Source: Pedobacter rhodius
Lineage (GTDB): Bacteria; Bacteroidota; Bacteroidia; Sphingobacteriales; Sphingobacteriaceae
NCBI RefSeq assembly: GCF_027213645.1
Contig: NZ_JAPWGL010000001.1
Coordinates: forward strand, 1,054,001-1,118,000
Direction of reading: 5' to 3'
DNA: 64,000 bases
The notes below the pieces were generated by a model. That model saw only the letters and a program-made list of their open reading frames with translations. It did not search any database and was not told the DNA's origin. The translations under genes were made by a program, and so were the position numbers. Below are positions 25,753 to 35,443 of this stretch, one piece after another (the stretch's first letter is position 1; every line of letters starts with the position of its first letter).

Positions 25753-25956
25753 AAATATGGTTTTTTACAAACTCTAATGGAGAACGGGCCGCTGAAAACC
25801 GGTGAAACCAAAAGCATAAAGATTGTACTTAACAAAGATGCTTTTTCTTATTACGATGAGAAGAAGAAAACCTGGGTAGCCGATAGCGGGAAATACCTGA
25901 TTGATATAGGGAATTCATCAAAAGACATTAGGGTAAGCAAAGCGGTTATGTTATAG
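25753..25956 (+). pseudogene. C-terminal remnant of a GH3 beta-glucosidase
   Basis: The open frame after a stop at 25750-25752 encodes LKTGETKSIKIVLNKDAFSY, then YDEKKKTWVADSGKYLIDIG and SSKDIRV. This is the fibronectin-III-like domain that ends GH3 beta-glucosidases (L-x-x-GE-x-x-x-x, then FYDE-x-x-x-W-x-x-x-G-x-Y-x-x-x-x-G-x-SS-x-DIR). Only the last ~67 codons remain and the catalytic domains are missing. The original stop is intact. Confidence 0.68.
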
Positions 25957-26006
25957 TCTACCAGTATCTGATTCAATCAGAATTTTACGTTTGTTTTTTT
26001 TTAAAT

Positions 26007-26081
26007 CACCACCTAAGACACCTTAATTAACCTAAGAAATATAAACTTAAGCTTATATGTTCTAAGGTTTCTTAGGTGGTG
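26007..26081. repeat. Palindromic repeat family A, copy 3
   Basis: Starts CACCACCTAAGACACC and ends TTTCTTAGGTGGTG. The arms pair over about 19 bp with few mismatches, and the core has CCTAAGAAATATAAA. Preceded by the same T-rich stretch as copies 1 and 2, some 20 kb away. Confidence 0.75.
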
Positions 26082-26151
26082 AAAATCTTTACGATTAGTG
26101 AATTGATGTAGAAAGCTATCAAGTTAGTTTCCTTTTAAATTCCTTCAACTT

Positions 26152-26174
26152 GTCACGTTGAGCCTGTCGAAACG
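26152..26174. repeat. Repeat B, single unit
   Basis: GTCACGTTGAGCCTGTCGAA followed by ACG, a diverged unit of repeat B, in the short gap before the AraC gene. Confidence 0.6.
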
Positions 26175-26238
26175 CTCACTACAAAGGTTTTGAGCAGTTG
26201 AGCAGATATGTAAATTGTTAATCCTGAGTAAATGGTTT

Positions 26239-27141
26239 CTAAACCTTAGCCGATTTCATTTTTACGTTCTGCATATCCCGGTACTGGTTAGGGGTAAAGC
26301 CGGTTTTGTCCTTGAAAATTTTGGAAAAATAAAAATTTGATTCGAAGTTTAAATCATAAGCTATTTGCTTAATAGATTTTTCAGGATTTAATAAATGTTC
26401 TTTCGCTCTTTGTATTTTAAGTTGTATCAGGTATTGTCCCGGCGATATGCCGACATAGGTTTTAAATATTTTTCTGAAATACGAATAGCTTACTTTTAGT
26501 TCGCTGGCCACCTCTTCTGGGGATATGTTCTCGTCGATATTAGCCCTTAATATCACCCGCGCTTTATCTATCATTTTAACCAGTTCTTCTTTACCATTAA
26601 AATCGACCTGCCTTGTACTGCTATGGATATGACCCAAAAGATACAGCACAGCGCCGGATATTAAGGATTGGTAGCCAGATTTTTCTTCTTTGGTTCTTTC
26701 TATAATTTCGAGCAATGTATTTAATATCCGCTCATTAAAACCTAAATCTGTAATTGGATTCTCTTTGGTAAAGAAATTGTTTGACACCAGGTTATCTATA
26801 ATTCCGCCCTGAAAACCAATCCAGTACTCATCCCAGCCTGTAGCACTGTTCGGCTTATAACGATGCCTTTCTCCTGGAAATAAAAGAATAATATTGCCTG
26901 CTGCTACTTCCAGTTTTCCTGCCGACTCTGATTCAAATATACCCTGGCCTTTGGTAATGTATATAAGCTGAAATTCATTTAGTATCCGGCCATTCTCCCA
27001 GGTGAAATTATGGTGCGAAGGATGGTTTTTATAAGGATAAGCCTGATTGGGTTCGATGCGGGTACAGCCGGCATTAAGTACATACAATCCCCAGATTTTT
27101 TCCTCATCACTAACTGGAAGGTATTTAAAATAGTTAATCAT
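26239..27141 (-). CDS. AraC-family regulator
   Basis: 300 residues. An N-terminal AraC-type cupin sensor domain (about 30-150; AAGNIILLFPGERHRYKP is the typical cupin turn) is followed by a C-terminal double HTH (about 195-290) with SPEEVASELKVSYSYFRKIF and IKQIAYDLNFESNFYFSKIF. Such proteins bind a sugar and activate nearby sugar-use genes. It diverges from susC at 27337, with a 195-bp gap that must hold the promoters of both, so it is the likely regulator of the rhamnosidase locus. Confidence 0.88.
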   Translation of the reverse strand: MINYFKYLPVSDEEKIWGLYVLNAGCTRIEPNQAYPYKNHPSHHNFTWENGRILNEFQLIYITKGQGIFESESAGKLEVAAGNIILLFPGERHRYKPNSATGWDEYWIGFQGGIIDNLVSNNFFTKENPITDLGFNERILNTLLEIIERTKEEKSGYQSLISGAVLYLLGHIHSSTRQVDFNGKEELVKMIDKARVILRANIDENISPEEVASELKVSYSYFRKIFKTYVGISPGQYLIQLKIQRAKEHLLNPEKSIKQIAYDLNFESNFYFSKIFKDKTGFTPNQYRDMQNVKMKSAKV

Positions 27142-27336
27142 ATCCCTTAATTGAATTTATGCAATGTATTTCAAATGGTATAATTTTTTCAAAATAGTGA
27201 ACTCCGGTTTAAAAGAATGGTAAAAGTCAAAATTTATATCTGAATAATCAAATCGTGTATTTCTACAGGCAAAGCAAGCATTAGTTTTACAATTGATAAC
27301 TAACTCAAATAGTTACTAACCAAATACTAAAAATTT

Positions 27337-30300
27337 ATGGAGATTTTTACATTTAAAAACCTTTTTAGGAAGGTTATGCTCAATTACTTAATTGGCATCT
27401 GCGCAACTGCGTGTTTCTTTTTAATTTCAGAACCCTTAATGGCCCAGCAACAGCCGATAACCGTTTCCGGAAAGGTGACGTCTTCTACGGGCGAGGTATT
27501 GCCAGGCGTAAGTATTGTTGTTAAGGGAAGTCAAACTACGGCGAGTTCCGATGGCGACGGAAATTATAAGATAGCCGTTCCAAACAGTAATTCCGTACTT
27601 GTTTTTTCCTTTGTCGGATTTAAAGCTGCCGAAATTCAGGTCGGAAACAGAACCGTTGTTAATGCAAAATTAACGGAACAAACCCAGTCATTGGATGATG
27701 TTGTTGTGGTAGCCTATGGAAATACCACGCAAAGAAGTTCTACAGGTGCACTTCAAACGGTTAATGGTAAAGAACTTCAGGATATTCCCGCGGCCCAGGT
27801 TACCCAGAAGCTTCAGGGTAAGCTTGCAGGTGTACAAATTAACCAGGCATCAGGAAAGCCGGGCCTGGGTTTACAGGTTCGTATACGTGGCGGTGCTTCT
27901 ATTAGCACAGGTAATGCGCCGTTATATGTTGTTGATGGTTTCCCGATAGCGGGCGATATCAGTAACATCAATCCGGATGAGATCGAAAACATCACCGTAT
28001 TAAAAGATGCTGCATCAACCTCTCTTTATGGTTCAAGAGCTGCTTTCGGCGTGGTTGTGGTAACCACCAAAACGGCAAAATCCGGTCAAACCAATATTTC
28101 GGCAAATGTATATACAGGTACACAACAGGTGCCGAAAAAAGGCAGGCCTGATATGATGAACGGAACAGAGTGGGCGCAATTTAAAAAAGAATATTATGAA
28201 GATTTGGGTCAGCCTGTACCTGCTGCCTTACAAAATCCATCGCAGTACGGTGAAGGGGTTGATTGGTATGATGCCATGTTACGTTCAGCACCTATAACCA
28301 ATTACAGCGTTTCCATTAACACCAATAAAGAGAATTTTAGTAACGCCGTTGTTGCAGGTTACTTTAAACAGGATGGTGTATTGCTGAACTCGAACTATGA
28401 ACGTTTTTCTGTTCGTGTAAATTCGGTTTTTAAATTAAATGAAAAACTAAAGTTAGGTTTAAACTTAGCGCCAACACATACGGTAAACAATTCACCATCA
28501 ACAGATGGAATGTTTTTTGGTGGCGGTGGTTTAATTAACAATGCTTTGTTAACCCCACCTATATTGAACTATCAGAACCCTGATGGCTCGTACCCGGTTT
28601 CCGTAACCACACCCGGAATTACCTCTTTCCCAACACCAAACTGGGTAAGATCAATTCAGGACATTACCAATAAATCAAAAGACAACAGGATACTTTCGAA
28701 TGGCTATTTAGAATATGAGCCAATTCCGAAATTGGTTTTAAAATCAAGCATTAACGTGGATTTTGCGCAATCCTTATTTCACTCGTTCCAGCCTTCTACA
28801 GCATCAAGAGGCTTTGCTTCTGCACCGAGTGCGCTTTCAGCAAACTTATTCGATTCAAATTATCAATACTTATCCTGGTTATCTGAAAATACTATCGGTT
28901 ATTCAAAACAAATTAAAGACCATAATTTTGATATATTAGGTGGTTTTACCAAACAGAAATATCGCAGTGATTACAGCACCATCAGTGGTTCTAATTTTCC
29001 GGATGACAGGATAGAAACAATTTCTGCAGCCCTGATAAAAAACAATTCTACTTCTGATATTCAGGAATGGAGCCTGGTTTCGTTTCTTGCGAAATTTAAT
29101 TACAGTTATAAAGGTAAATACCTGTTGGCAGCGAGTATACGCCGTGATGGTTCTTCACGCTTTGGCGTAGATAAGAAATGGGGTAACTTCCCGTCCGTAT
29201 CTGCTGGTTGGGTAGTTAGTGAAGAATCTTTTCTACAAAATTTTAAACCAATCTCTTTCCTTAAAATTCGCGGTAGCTATGGTATAACAGGAAATAATAA
29301 CTTGGGAAACTATCAGCAGTATGCCAGTGTAGCAAGTGCGGTAAACAGTCCTTTCGGTTCTACAACTGCGAGTGGAATAGCGGTAAACAGTTTAGGAAAC
29401 ACACAATTGTCGTGGGAAACAACCAAGCAGCTCGATTTAGGTGTTGATTTGGCCATATTGAATAACCGCATCAATTTTACTTATGATTATTACACTAAAA
29501 AAACCTCTAATCTTTTATTCTCTTTATCTGTTCCGCGTGAATCCGGATTTTCATCTTTTACCGGTAACGTTGGTGAAATCAAATTCTGGGGACATGAATT
29601 TGCGCTTACGACGAACAATTTAGTGGGTAACTTTAAATGGAATACCAATTTTAATATTGCTTTCAGTGATAATAAGGTATTGGCATTATCTTCATTAAGC
29701 AACGATTTATATGTTTCTGATGGTACCGCCCGTACCATAACCAGGGTTGGTGAAAGAATCGGTCAGTTCTGGGGATTGATACAGGATGGTGTTTACAAAG
29801 ACCAGGCTGACTTTAATAATTCGCCAAAAAGTGTAAACTCACAGGTTGGAACAATTAAGTTCAGGGATTTGAATGGCGATGGCGTAATTAAATATGGTGA
29901 TGCAGAAGGAGACAGAACGGTTATTGGTAATCCGTTCCCGAAATTTGTGTTCGGTTTTACGAACAGCTTTGCTTACAAAAACTTTGATTTATCTATTGTA
30001 GCGAGTGGTTCTTATGGAAATGATATTGCCCGAATGATGGATGAAGGTACGACAAACCTGGACGGTGTATTTAATGTACTTAAAGAGGTAAAAGATCGCT
30101 GGCGTTCGCCTCAAAACCCGGGTGCAGGTAAATACGGCAAAACAACGGCCTCTACCGGAGATGACCGTGCGCAGTTTCATACCCGCTTTGTTCAGGATGG
30201 AAGTTATTTAACCATAAAAAATATTGCATTAGGCTACAGCCTTCCGGTAGAAAAAGTAAAATGGTTAAAAAGTGTAAGGGTCTTCACCAGTGTACAACAA

Positions 30301-30453
30301 GCTTTTGTGTTTACAAATTATGATGGTATAAATCCTGAAATTGGTACCGATCTTAACGGTAACGCACCAAGCTCGTTAAAACAAGGTTTAGACTATTCAG
30401 CTTACCCAGTACCGAGAACATTTACTTTCGGTTTAAATGTAAATCTTAAATAA
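27337..30453 (+). CDS. SusC/RagA TonB-linked outer-membrane transporter
   Basis: 1038 residues. The signal peptide ends near EPLMAQQ and is followed by a carboxypeptidase-regulatory-like domain (TVSGKVTSSTGEVLPGVSIV), then the plug with DDVVVVAYGNTTQRSSTGAL, QVRIRGGASISTGNAPLYVV and STSLYGSRAAFGVVVVTTK, and a beta-barrel ending RTFTFGLNVNLK. No STN domain. The SusD partner follows after 17 bp. With GH78 and the divergent AraC gene it forms a polysaccharide utilisation locus for a rhamnose-containing glycan (inferred). The leader has an ACTAACCAA motif at 27315-27323, also found before susC at 43350. Confidence 0.94.
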   Translation: MEIFTFKNLFRKVMLNYLIGICATACFFLISEPLMAQQQPITVSGKVTSSTGEVLPGVSIVVKGSQTTASSDGDGNYKIAVPNSNSVLVFSFVGFKAAEIQVGNRTVVNAKLTEQTQSLDDVVVVAYGNTTQRSSTGALQTVNGKELQDIPAAQVTQKLQGKLAGVQINQASGKPGLGLQVRIRGGASISTGNAPLYVVDGFPIAGDISNINPDEIENITVLKDAASTSLYGSRAAFGVVVVTTKTAKSGQTNISANVYTGTQQVPKKGRPDMMNGTEWAQFKKEYYEDLGQPVPAALQNPSQYGEGVDWYDAMLRSAPITNYSVSINTNKENFSNAVVAGYFKQDGVLLNSNYERFSVRVNSVFKLNEKLKLGLNLAPTHTVNNSPSTDGMFFGGGGLINNALLTPPILNYQNPDGSYPVSVTTPGITSFPTPNWVRSIQDITNKSKDNRILSNGYLEYEPIPKLVLKSSINVDFAQSLFHSFQPSTASRGFASAPSALSANLFDSNYQYLSWLSENTIGYSKQIKDHNFDILGGFTKQKYRSDYSTISGSNFPDDRIETISAALIKNNSTSDIQEWSLVSFLAKFNYSYKGKYLLAASIRRDGSSRFGVDKKWGNFPSVSAGWVVSEESFLQNFKPISFLKIRGSYGITGNNNLGNYQQYASVASAVNSPFGSTTASGIAVNSLGNTQLSWETTKQLDLGVDLAILNNRINFTYDYYTKKTSNLLFSLSVPRESGFSSFTGNVGEIKFWGHEFALTTNNLVGNFKWNTNFNIAFSDNKVLALSSLSNDLYVSDGTARTITRVGERIGQFWGLIQDGVYKDQADFNNSPKSVNSQVGTIKFRDLNGDGVIKYGDAEGDRTVIGNPFPKFVFGFTNSFAYKNFDLSIVASGSYGNDIARMMDEGTTNLDGVFNVLKEVKDRWRSPQNPGAGKYGKTTASTGDDRAQFHTRFVQDGSYLTIKNIALGYSLPVEKVKWLKSVRVFTSVQQAFVFTNYDGINPEIGTDLNGNAPSSLKQGLDYSAYPVPRTFTFGLNVNLK

Positions 30454-30470
30454 CCCTTAATCTGACAATC

Positions 30471-31943
30471 ATGAAAAAAAATATAATTTTATCATTTATC
30501 CTGGTAATGTCATTGGCAGGATGTAAGAAATCTTTTTTAGAGATTCCTTCTAAAACTTCATTAAGTACAGCAGTATTCTTTAAATCTGAAAGTGATTTCC
30601 AACAGGCTATAAATGGCGCTTACGCACCTTTAAGAGCTTTATACAGCGGTAATAACGGTGCCTGGGCAATGGGCGAACAACGCTCTGATAACACCACTTA
30701 CAAATACAACCCTAATGACAGGGGTTCAATTCAATCGGAATATATTAAAGATTTTACCGACGATGCCAATAGCCCGGTTTCCGCAAACAAATACTTTACA
30801 GATTATTCAATTATTGCCAGGGCAAACCAGATATTGGATCCTATAGATGGGGTGGATTTTAATGTTACATCAAAGAACAACATTAAAGGGCAGGCTTATT
30901 TCTTACGTGCGTTTGCTTACTTTGATTTAGTTCAGTATTTCGGTCAGGTTCCAATTCACTTAAAGCCGGTAACGACGTTGAATGAAACTTCTGCACCACT
31001 TTCTACTGTAGAAACTATTTATAATCAGATTATTTCTGATGCAAAACAAGCTGCAACTTTATTGCCTAATAAGGCTGCACAGGAAGCTGGTCGCGCAACA
31101 TCAGGCGCAGCTAAAACCTTACTTGGAAACGTTTACATTGTTTTAAAGAGATGGGCTGAAGCAGAAACAATATTGAAAGAGGTAACCGGATATAGCCTCT
31201 TATCAGATTACAATAACGTTTTTAGTCCTTCACAGAAAAATAATAGTGAATCTATTTTTGAAGTACAGTTTAAAGAAGGTAACGAAGGTTTGGCCAGTAA
31301 TTTCTTCTATACCTTTTTGGTTCAGCCGATTTCTGCTGCAGAAATTACCGCGGTAACCGGGATACCGGAAGTTCCAAGAACCATACAGGGTTTTAACCTG
31401 CCAACACCGGATATTATTGCAGCTTACGAACCAAATGACAAACGTAAAGACGCATCAATTGGTTACCTGACTGCCGGTGGTGTTACTTACCCTTATATCA
31501 AGAAATATGCCCATGCGCATGCAAACACCAACAACACGAATGATAACTGGCCGGTTTACCGTTACGCTGAAGTTTTATTATTCTTAGCGGAAGCTGCAAA
31601 TGAGCAAAACAGACCTGGAGATGCATTAACCTATCTGAATATGGTTAGGGCTAATCCACGTACAGGGTTAGCGCCTAGCATTGCTGCTGGTCAGGCTGCA
31701 GTTAGGGATGCAATTTTAGCAGAAAGAAGGGTAGAACTGGCTTTTGAAAACAAAAGATGGTTAGACTTAGTGAGAACGGGCAATGCTGATCAGGTAATGA
31801 AGGCTTTTGGAACAAGATTTAAAGCAAATCCTCAAAGCTATTATTTCCCTGCGGGCATAACGCCATCACCTTCATCTTATACAAATATCAGGTTATTGTT
31901 TCCACTTCCGGCTTCAGAAGCGGCATTAAGTCCTTATTTTTAG
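30471..31943 (+). CDS. SusD/RagB family surface lipoprotein
   Basis: 490 residues with a classical lipobox (VMSLAGC, Cys19, then KKSFLEIP). Family hallmarks are SESDFQQAINGAYAPLRALY, the TPR-like KGQAYFLRAFAYFDLVQYFG, YRYAEVLLFLAEAANEQNRP and AILAERRVELAFENKRWLDL near the C-terminus. It is the surface lid and binding partner of the SusC encoded just upstream. A repeat B inverted pair follows, and then the GH78 gene. Confidence 0.93.
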   Translation: MKKNIILSFILVMSLAGCKKSFLEIPSKTSLSTAVFFKSESDFQQAINGAYAPLRALYSGNNGAWAMGEQRSDNTTYKYNPNDRGSIQSEYIKDFTDDANSPVSANKYFTDYSIIARANQILDPIDGVDFNVTSKNNIKGQAYFLRAFAYFDLVQYFGQVPIHLKPVTTLNETSAPLSTVETIYNQIISDAKQAATLLPNKAAQEAGRATSGAAKTLLGNVYIVLKRWAEAETILKEVTGYSLLSDYNNVFSPSQKNNSESIFEVQFKEGNEGLASNFFYTFLVQPISAAEITAVTGIPEVPRTIQGFNLPTPDIIAAYEPNDKRKDASIGYLTAGGVTYPYIKKYAHAHANTNNTNDNWPVYRYAEVLLFLAEAANEQNRPGDALTYLNMVRANPRTGLAPSIAAGQAAVRDAILAERRVELAFENKRWLDLVRTGNADQVMKAFGTRFKANPQSYYFPAGITPSPSSYTNIRLLFPLPASEAALSPYF

Positions 31944-31958
31944 TATTAGATAAAATGT

Positions 31959-32023
31959 GTCATGTTGAGCTTGTCGAAACACTTATTAAACTTTTATAAG
32001 TCCTTCGACAAGCTCAGGATAAC
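31959..32023. repeat. Repeat B inverted pair (hairpin)
   Basis: GTCATGTTGAGCTTGTCGAA (from 31959) and the inverse TTCGACAAGCTCAGGATAAC (to 32023) form a long hairpin between susD and the rhamnosidase gene. It could attenuate transcription between the transport and enzyme genes; it has no terminal T-run. Confidence 0.6.
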
Positions 32024-32138
32024 AACCTGAGTATATTACCAGCTCTTTTACAAATTATACAATTTTTTAAATTAAATTTTATGGAGAAAATATTATCGTT
32101 TTATTAATATCTTCTCCATATCCTTTCTACCTCATGTT

Positions 32139-35100
32139 ATGCATCAATTCCGGAAATATTTTATAGCCTTTTTATTTATAATCGTGGCGAATGCCGTTTG
32201 CTTAGCAAAACCGGCAGAATTAAAACCTGCAAATTTAAAATGTGAGCTGTACAGTAATCCGCTCGGTATAGATGTGCTTCAGCCTGGTTTGAGTTACACC
32301 ATAACTTCTGATCTGACCAGCCGGGATATTCAGCAAACTGCTTATCAAATCATTGTGTCTGGTTCAGCGCAGGATTTACAAAAAGACAATGGAAACTTAT
32401 GGAATTCAGGTAAGGTAAATTCAAGCCAAATGGCTTTCATTAAGTATTCAGGTTCAAAATTAAAATCAGGAAGGAAATATTTTTGGAAGGTAAGGATATG
32501 GGATAATAAAGGGAATGTTTCTAAGTGGAGTTCGGCAGCGACCTGGACGATGGGTATTTTAGCCGATCGGGAATGGAATGCAAACTGGATAAGTGCCGCG
32601 GGTGCTGAGAAATTTGCACTTACGCCGTTTGGCTATCGTGCGGAAACCAGCTTATCCGATACGGAAACAAAATGGGTACAGGTTGATTTGAAAAAATCAG
32701 CTCCGATATCGTCGGTGCGGCTAACACCGGTGTTTTTCGAAGATCGTGCCGGATACGGTTTTCCTTCACGCTTCAAAGTAGAAATAGCCGATGATGAAAA
32801 ATTCTCTAATCCTGTTATCATCGCAGATTATACCACCACAGGATTAAAAAACCCTGGTTGGAAACCTTTATCGATTCCGGTTAAAAATACATCAGGAAGA
32901 TTTGTAAGGTTAACCGCAAATAAATTTTGGAAATGGGGTAACAGTTTTCAATTTGCGCTCAGGCAGATGGAAGTTTTTTCAAATGGAAAAAATATAGCCG
33001 CAGGAATGCCGGTAGACGCATCAGAAAGTAGTGAGAAAAACGGATGGACAAAGAAGAATATAACAGACGAGCCTGAAGACCGCAAATCGCTTCCAAATTA
33101 TTCATCAATGTCGCTCAGGAAAGAGTTTGCAGTAAAGTCGAACTTGGTTAGGGCAGTTGTGTTCATTAGCGGTATGTCTGAATTCGAATTGAGTGTAAAC
33201 GGCCGTAAAGTTGGTTCAGATTTACTTGCACCAGGATGGACAGAATACAAGAAAACCATTTTATACAGCACCTACGATATTACAGACCGACTTTTGACAG
33301 GGAATAATGCTGTCGGAATTATTTTAGGAAACGGGATGTATAACATTCAACCCGATTCAATACGTTACGTGAAATTTCTTAATGCTTATGGGCCGTTAAA
33401 AGCTATCGCACAGATACGTTTAGAATATTCGGACGGGACGGTAAAAACGGTTGGTACAGATAAATCCTGGCAGGTATCACCCGGACCGATAACCTATTCA
33501 AATATGTTTGGAGGAGAAGATTATGATGCCAATCTCGAAGCTGATGGCTGGAACAAACCCAACTTTAAAACAAGCTACAATTGGAGTCAGGCTATCGAAA
33601 CCCCAGGACCCGGAGGTAAATTAAAAGGTTTATCATCCGCTGCCCCGCAGGTAAAAGTGATTGAGGTTAAGAAAGCCGTTAAAATTAAAAAAATTAAAGA
33701 CAACCTATGGATTTATGATTTCGGACAAAATGCTTCCATGATGCCACAACTCACAGTTACCGGTCAAAAGGGAGATTATGTTCGTATTACGCCGGCAGAA
33801 CTTTTAGGTGAAAATGGACTTATCGATCGTAAATCAGCTACGCAGGATGGCGTAAGGCCGGCCTGGTGGCAATATACATTGAAAGGGAAGGGAAAGGAAA
33901 GCTGGAAACCGAAATTCTTTTATCAGGGTGCAAGATATGTACAGGTAGAGTTATTTACGGCTAAAAAAGGTAGTAAACTACCGGTTGTAAACGAGCTGGA
34001 AGATCTGATTGTACATTCCTCATCTACACCTACCGGGAAGTTTGCCACTTCAAACAAACTGTTTAATCAAATCTATGATTTGGTAAGATGGGCGCAAAGA
34101 AGCAATATGCAAAGTCTTATGACGGATTGTCCTCATCGCGAAAAAATGGGCTGGCTGGAAGAAAATCATTTAAACGGACCGTCTCTGAGGTATAATTTCG
34201 ATATGTCACCGCTATTTAGAAAAACAATGAGCGACATGGCAGATGCACAGGAACCAAGTGGTTTTGTGCCGAACATTGCGCCTGAATATTTTATTGCCGG
34301 TTCTGCTGATATAAGTAATGGTATGCGCAATTCAACAGAATGGGGCAGTTCCTTTATCATCGTTCCATGGCAGCAATATTTGTTTTCGGGCGATATCTCC
34401 TTGCTGGAACGTTATTATGACAGAATGAAAGGTTATGTTAACTTTTTGGCTTCAACGGCTAAGGATAATATCATCACGATTGGTCTGGGCGATTGGTATG
34501 ATATCGGTCCGAAACCGGCATGGGGTTCTCAGTTAACGCCTGAGCCTTTCACCGGAACGGCCATATATTATTACGATAACCTGATTATGTATAATGTAGC
34601 AAAACAACTTGGTAAAGATAAAGATGCTGCTTTTTTTAAGGAATCAAGTGATCGGATACGCACGTCTTTCAACGAGAAGTTTTACAATAAAGAAACGGGT
34701 TTATATGCCACCGGTTCGAACACAACCTGTGCCATGCCTTTGTTTTTTAATCTGGTTGAACCCGAAAACCGTTCAAAACTATTTAATGCCCTGGTTGATA
34801 CCATTCGTAAAAACAACAACAGTTTTAACTCCGGTGAAGTAGGCTATCGCTTTCTGTTACGAGCGCTGGCTGATGGTGGTCGTTCAGATGTCGTTTACGA
34901 CATGAACAACCAGTCTGATAAACCAGGATATGGTTATCAGATAAAAAAAGGTGCCACCAGCCTTACCGAAAAATGGGACGCCGGTGTAGGTGATTTTGGT
35001 TCGCAAAACCATTTCATGTCGGGACAAATTAATGAATGGTTTTTTAATGATTTAGTTGGAATAAGCCCCGATGAATCCGGTCCTGGTTTCAGGAAGATAA

Positions 35101-35399
35101 TTATTAAACCGGCTTTCATTAAAGGTCTGAATTGGGTAAACGGCGAATTCAAATCAATAAGCGGAGACATTTATAGCAGCTGGAAACGCGTATCAAACGG
35201 AATTAATCTTGATGTGACCATTCCTGCAAATACAACAGCAACTATTTACATTACTTGTTCTGATAGCAAATTAATTACTGAAAGTGGATTACCGGTAAAT
35301 ACTATTAAAGGATTAAAATTTATAAAGTCCGAATCAGATAAATTAGTTTTTGAAGCCAAATCAGGCATTTATCACTTTCTCATAAAAAATAAATCCTGA
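32139..35399 (+). CDS. GH78 alpha-L-rhamnosidase with embedded discoidin-like domain
   Basis: 1086 residues with a Sec signal (cut near VCLAKPA). Order: N-terminal beta domain (LKPANLKCELYSNPLGIDVL), a discoidin-like insertion (about 180-310; KWVQVDLKKSAPISSVRLTP and RFVRLTANKFWKWG), the Bac_rhamnosid_N domain (FISGMSEFELSVNGRKVGSD, APGWTEYKKTILYSTYDIT), the (alpha/alpha)6 catalytic barrel, and a C-terminal beta domain. Catalytic residues are visible in MTDCPHREKMGWLEE: Asp663, Glu668 and Glu675 align with the acidic residues of characterised GH78 enzymes. It releases L-rhamnose from glycans or glycosides. It follows susCD in the same orientation. Confidence 0.92.
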   Translation: MHQFRKYFIAFLFIIVANAVCLAKPAELKPANLKCELYSNPLGIDVLQPGLSYTITSDLTSRDIQQTAYQIIVSGSAQDLQKDNGNLWNSGKVNSSQMAFIKYSGSKLKSGRKYFWKVRIWDNKGNVSKWSSAATWTMGILADREWNANWISAAGAEKFALTPFGYRAETSLSDTETKWVQVDLKKSAPISSVRLTPVFFEDRAGYGFPSRFKVEIADDEKFSNPVIIADYTTTGLKNPGWKPLSIPVKNTSGRFVRLTANKFWKWGNSFQFALRQMEVFSNGKNIAAGMPVDASESSEKNGWTKKNITDEPEDRKSLPNYSSMSLRKEFAVKSNLVRAVVFISGMSEFELSVNGRKVGSDLLAPGWTEYKKTILYSTYDITDRLLTGNNAVGIILGNGMYNIQPDSIRYVKFLNAYGPLKAIAQIRLEYSDGTVKTVGTDKSWQVSPGPITYSNMFGGEDYDANLEADGWNKPNFKTSYNWSQAIETPGPGGKLKGLSSAAPQVKVIEVKKAVKIKKIKDNLWIYDFGQNASMMPQLTVTGQKGDYVRITPAELLGENGLIDRKSATQDGVRPAWWQYTLKGKGKESWKPKFFYQGARYVQVELFTAKKGSKLPVVNELEDLIVHSSSTPTGKFATSNKLFNQIYDLVRWAQRSNMQSLMTDCPHREKMGWLEENHLNGPSLRYNFDMSPLFRKTMSDMADAQEPSGFVPNIAPEYFIAGSADISNGMRNSTEWGSSFIIVPWQQYLFSGDISLLERYYDRMKGYVNFLASTAKDNIITIGLGDWYDIGPKPAWGSQLTPEPFTGTAIYYYDNLIMYNVAKQLGKDKDAAFFKESSDRIRTSFNEKFYNKETGLYATGSNTTCAMPLFFNLVEPENRSKLFNALVDTIRKNNNSFNSGEVGYRFLLRALADGGRSDVVYDMNNQSDKPGYGYQIKKGATSLTEKWDAGVGDFGSQNHFMSGQINEWFFNDLVGISPDESGPGFRKIIIKPAFIKGLNWVNGEFKSISGDIYSSWKRVSNGINLDVTIPANTTATIYITCSDSKLITESGLPVNTIKGLKFIKSESDKLVFEAKSGIYHFLIKNKS

Positions 35400-35443
35400 T
35401 TTTATCTGACTAATATTTTACCAAACAAATACCATGAAATACT

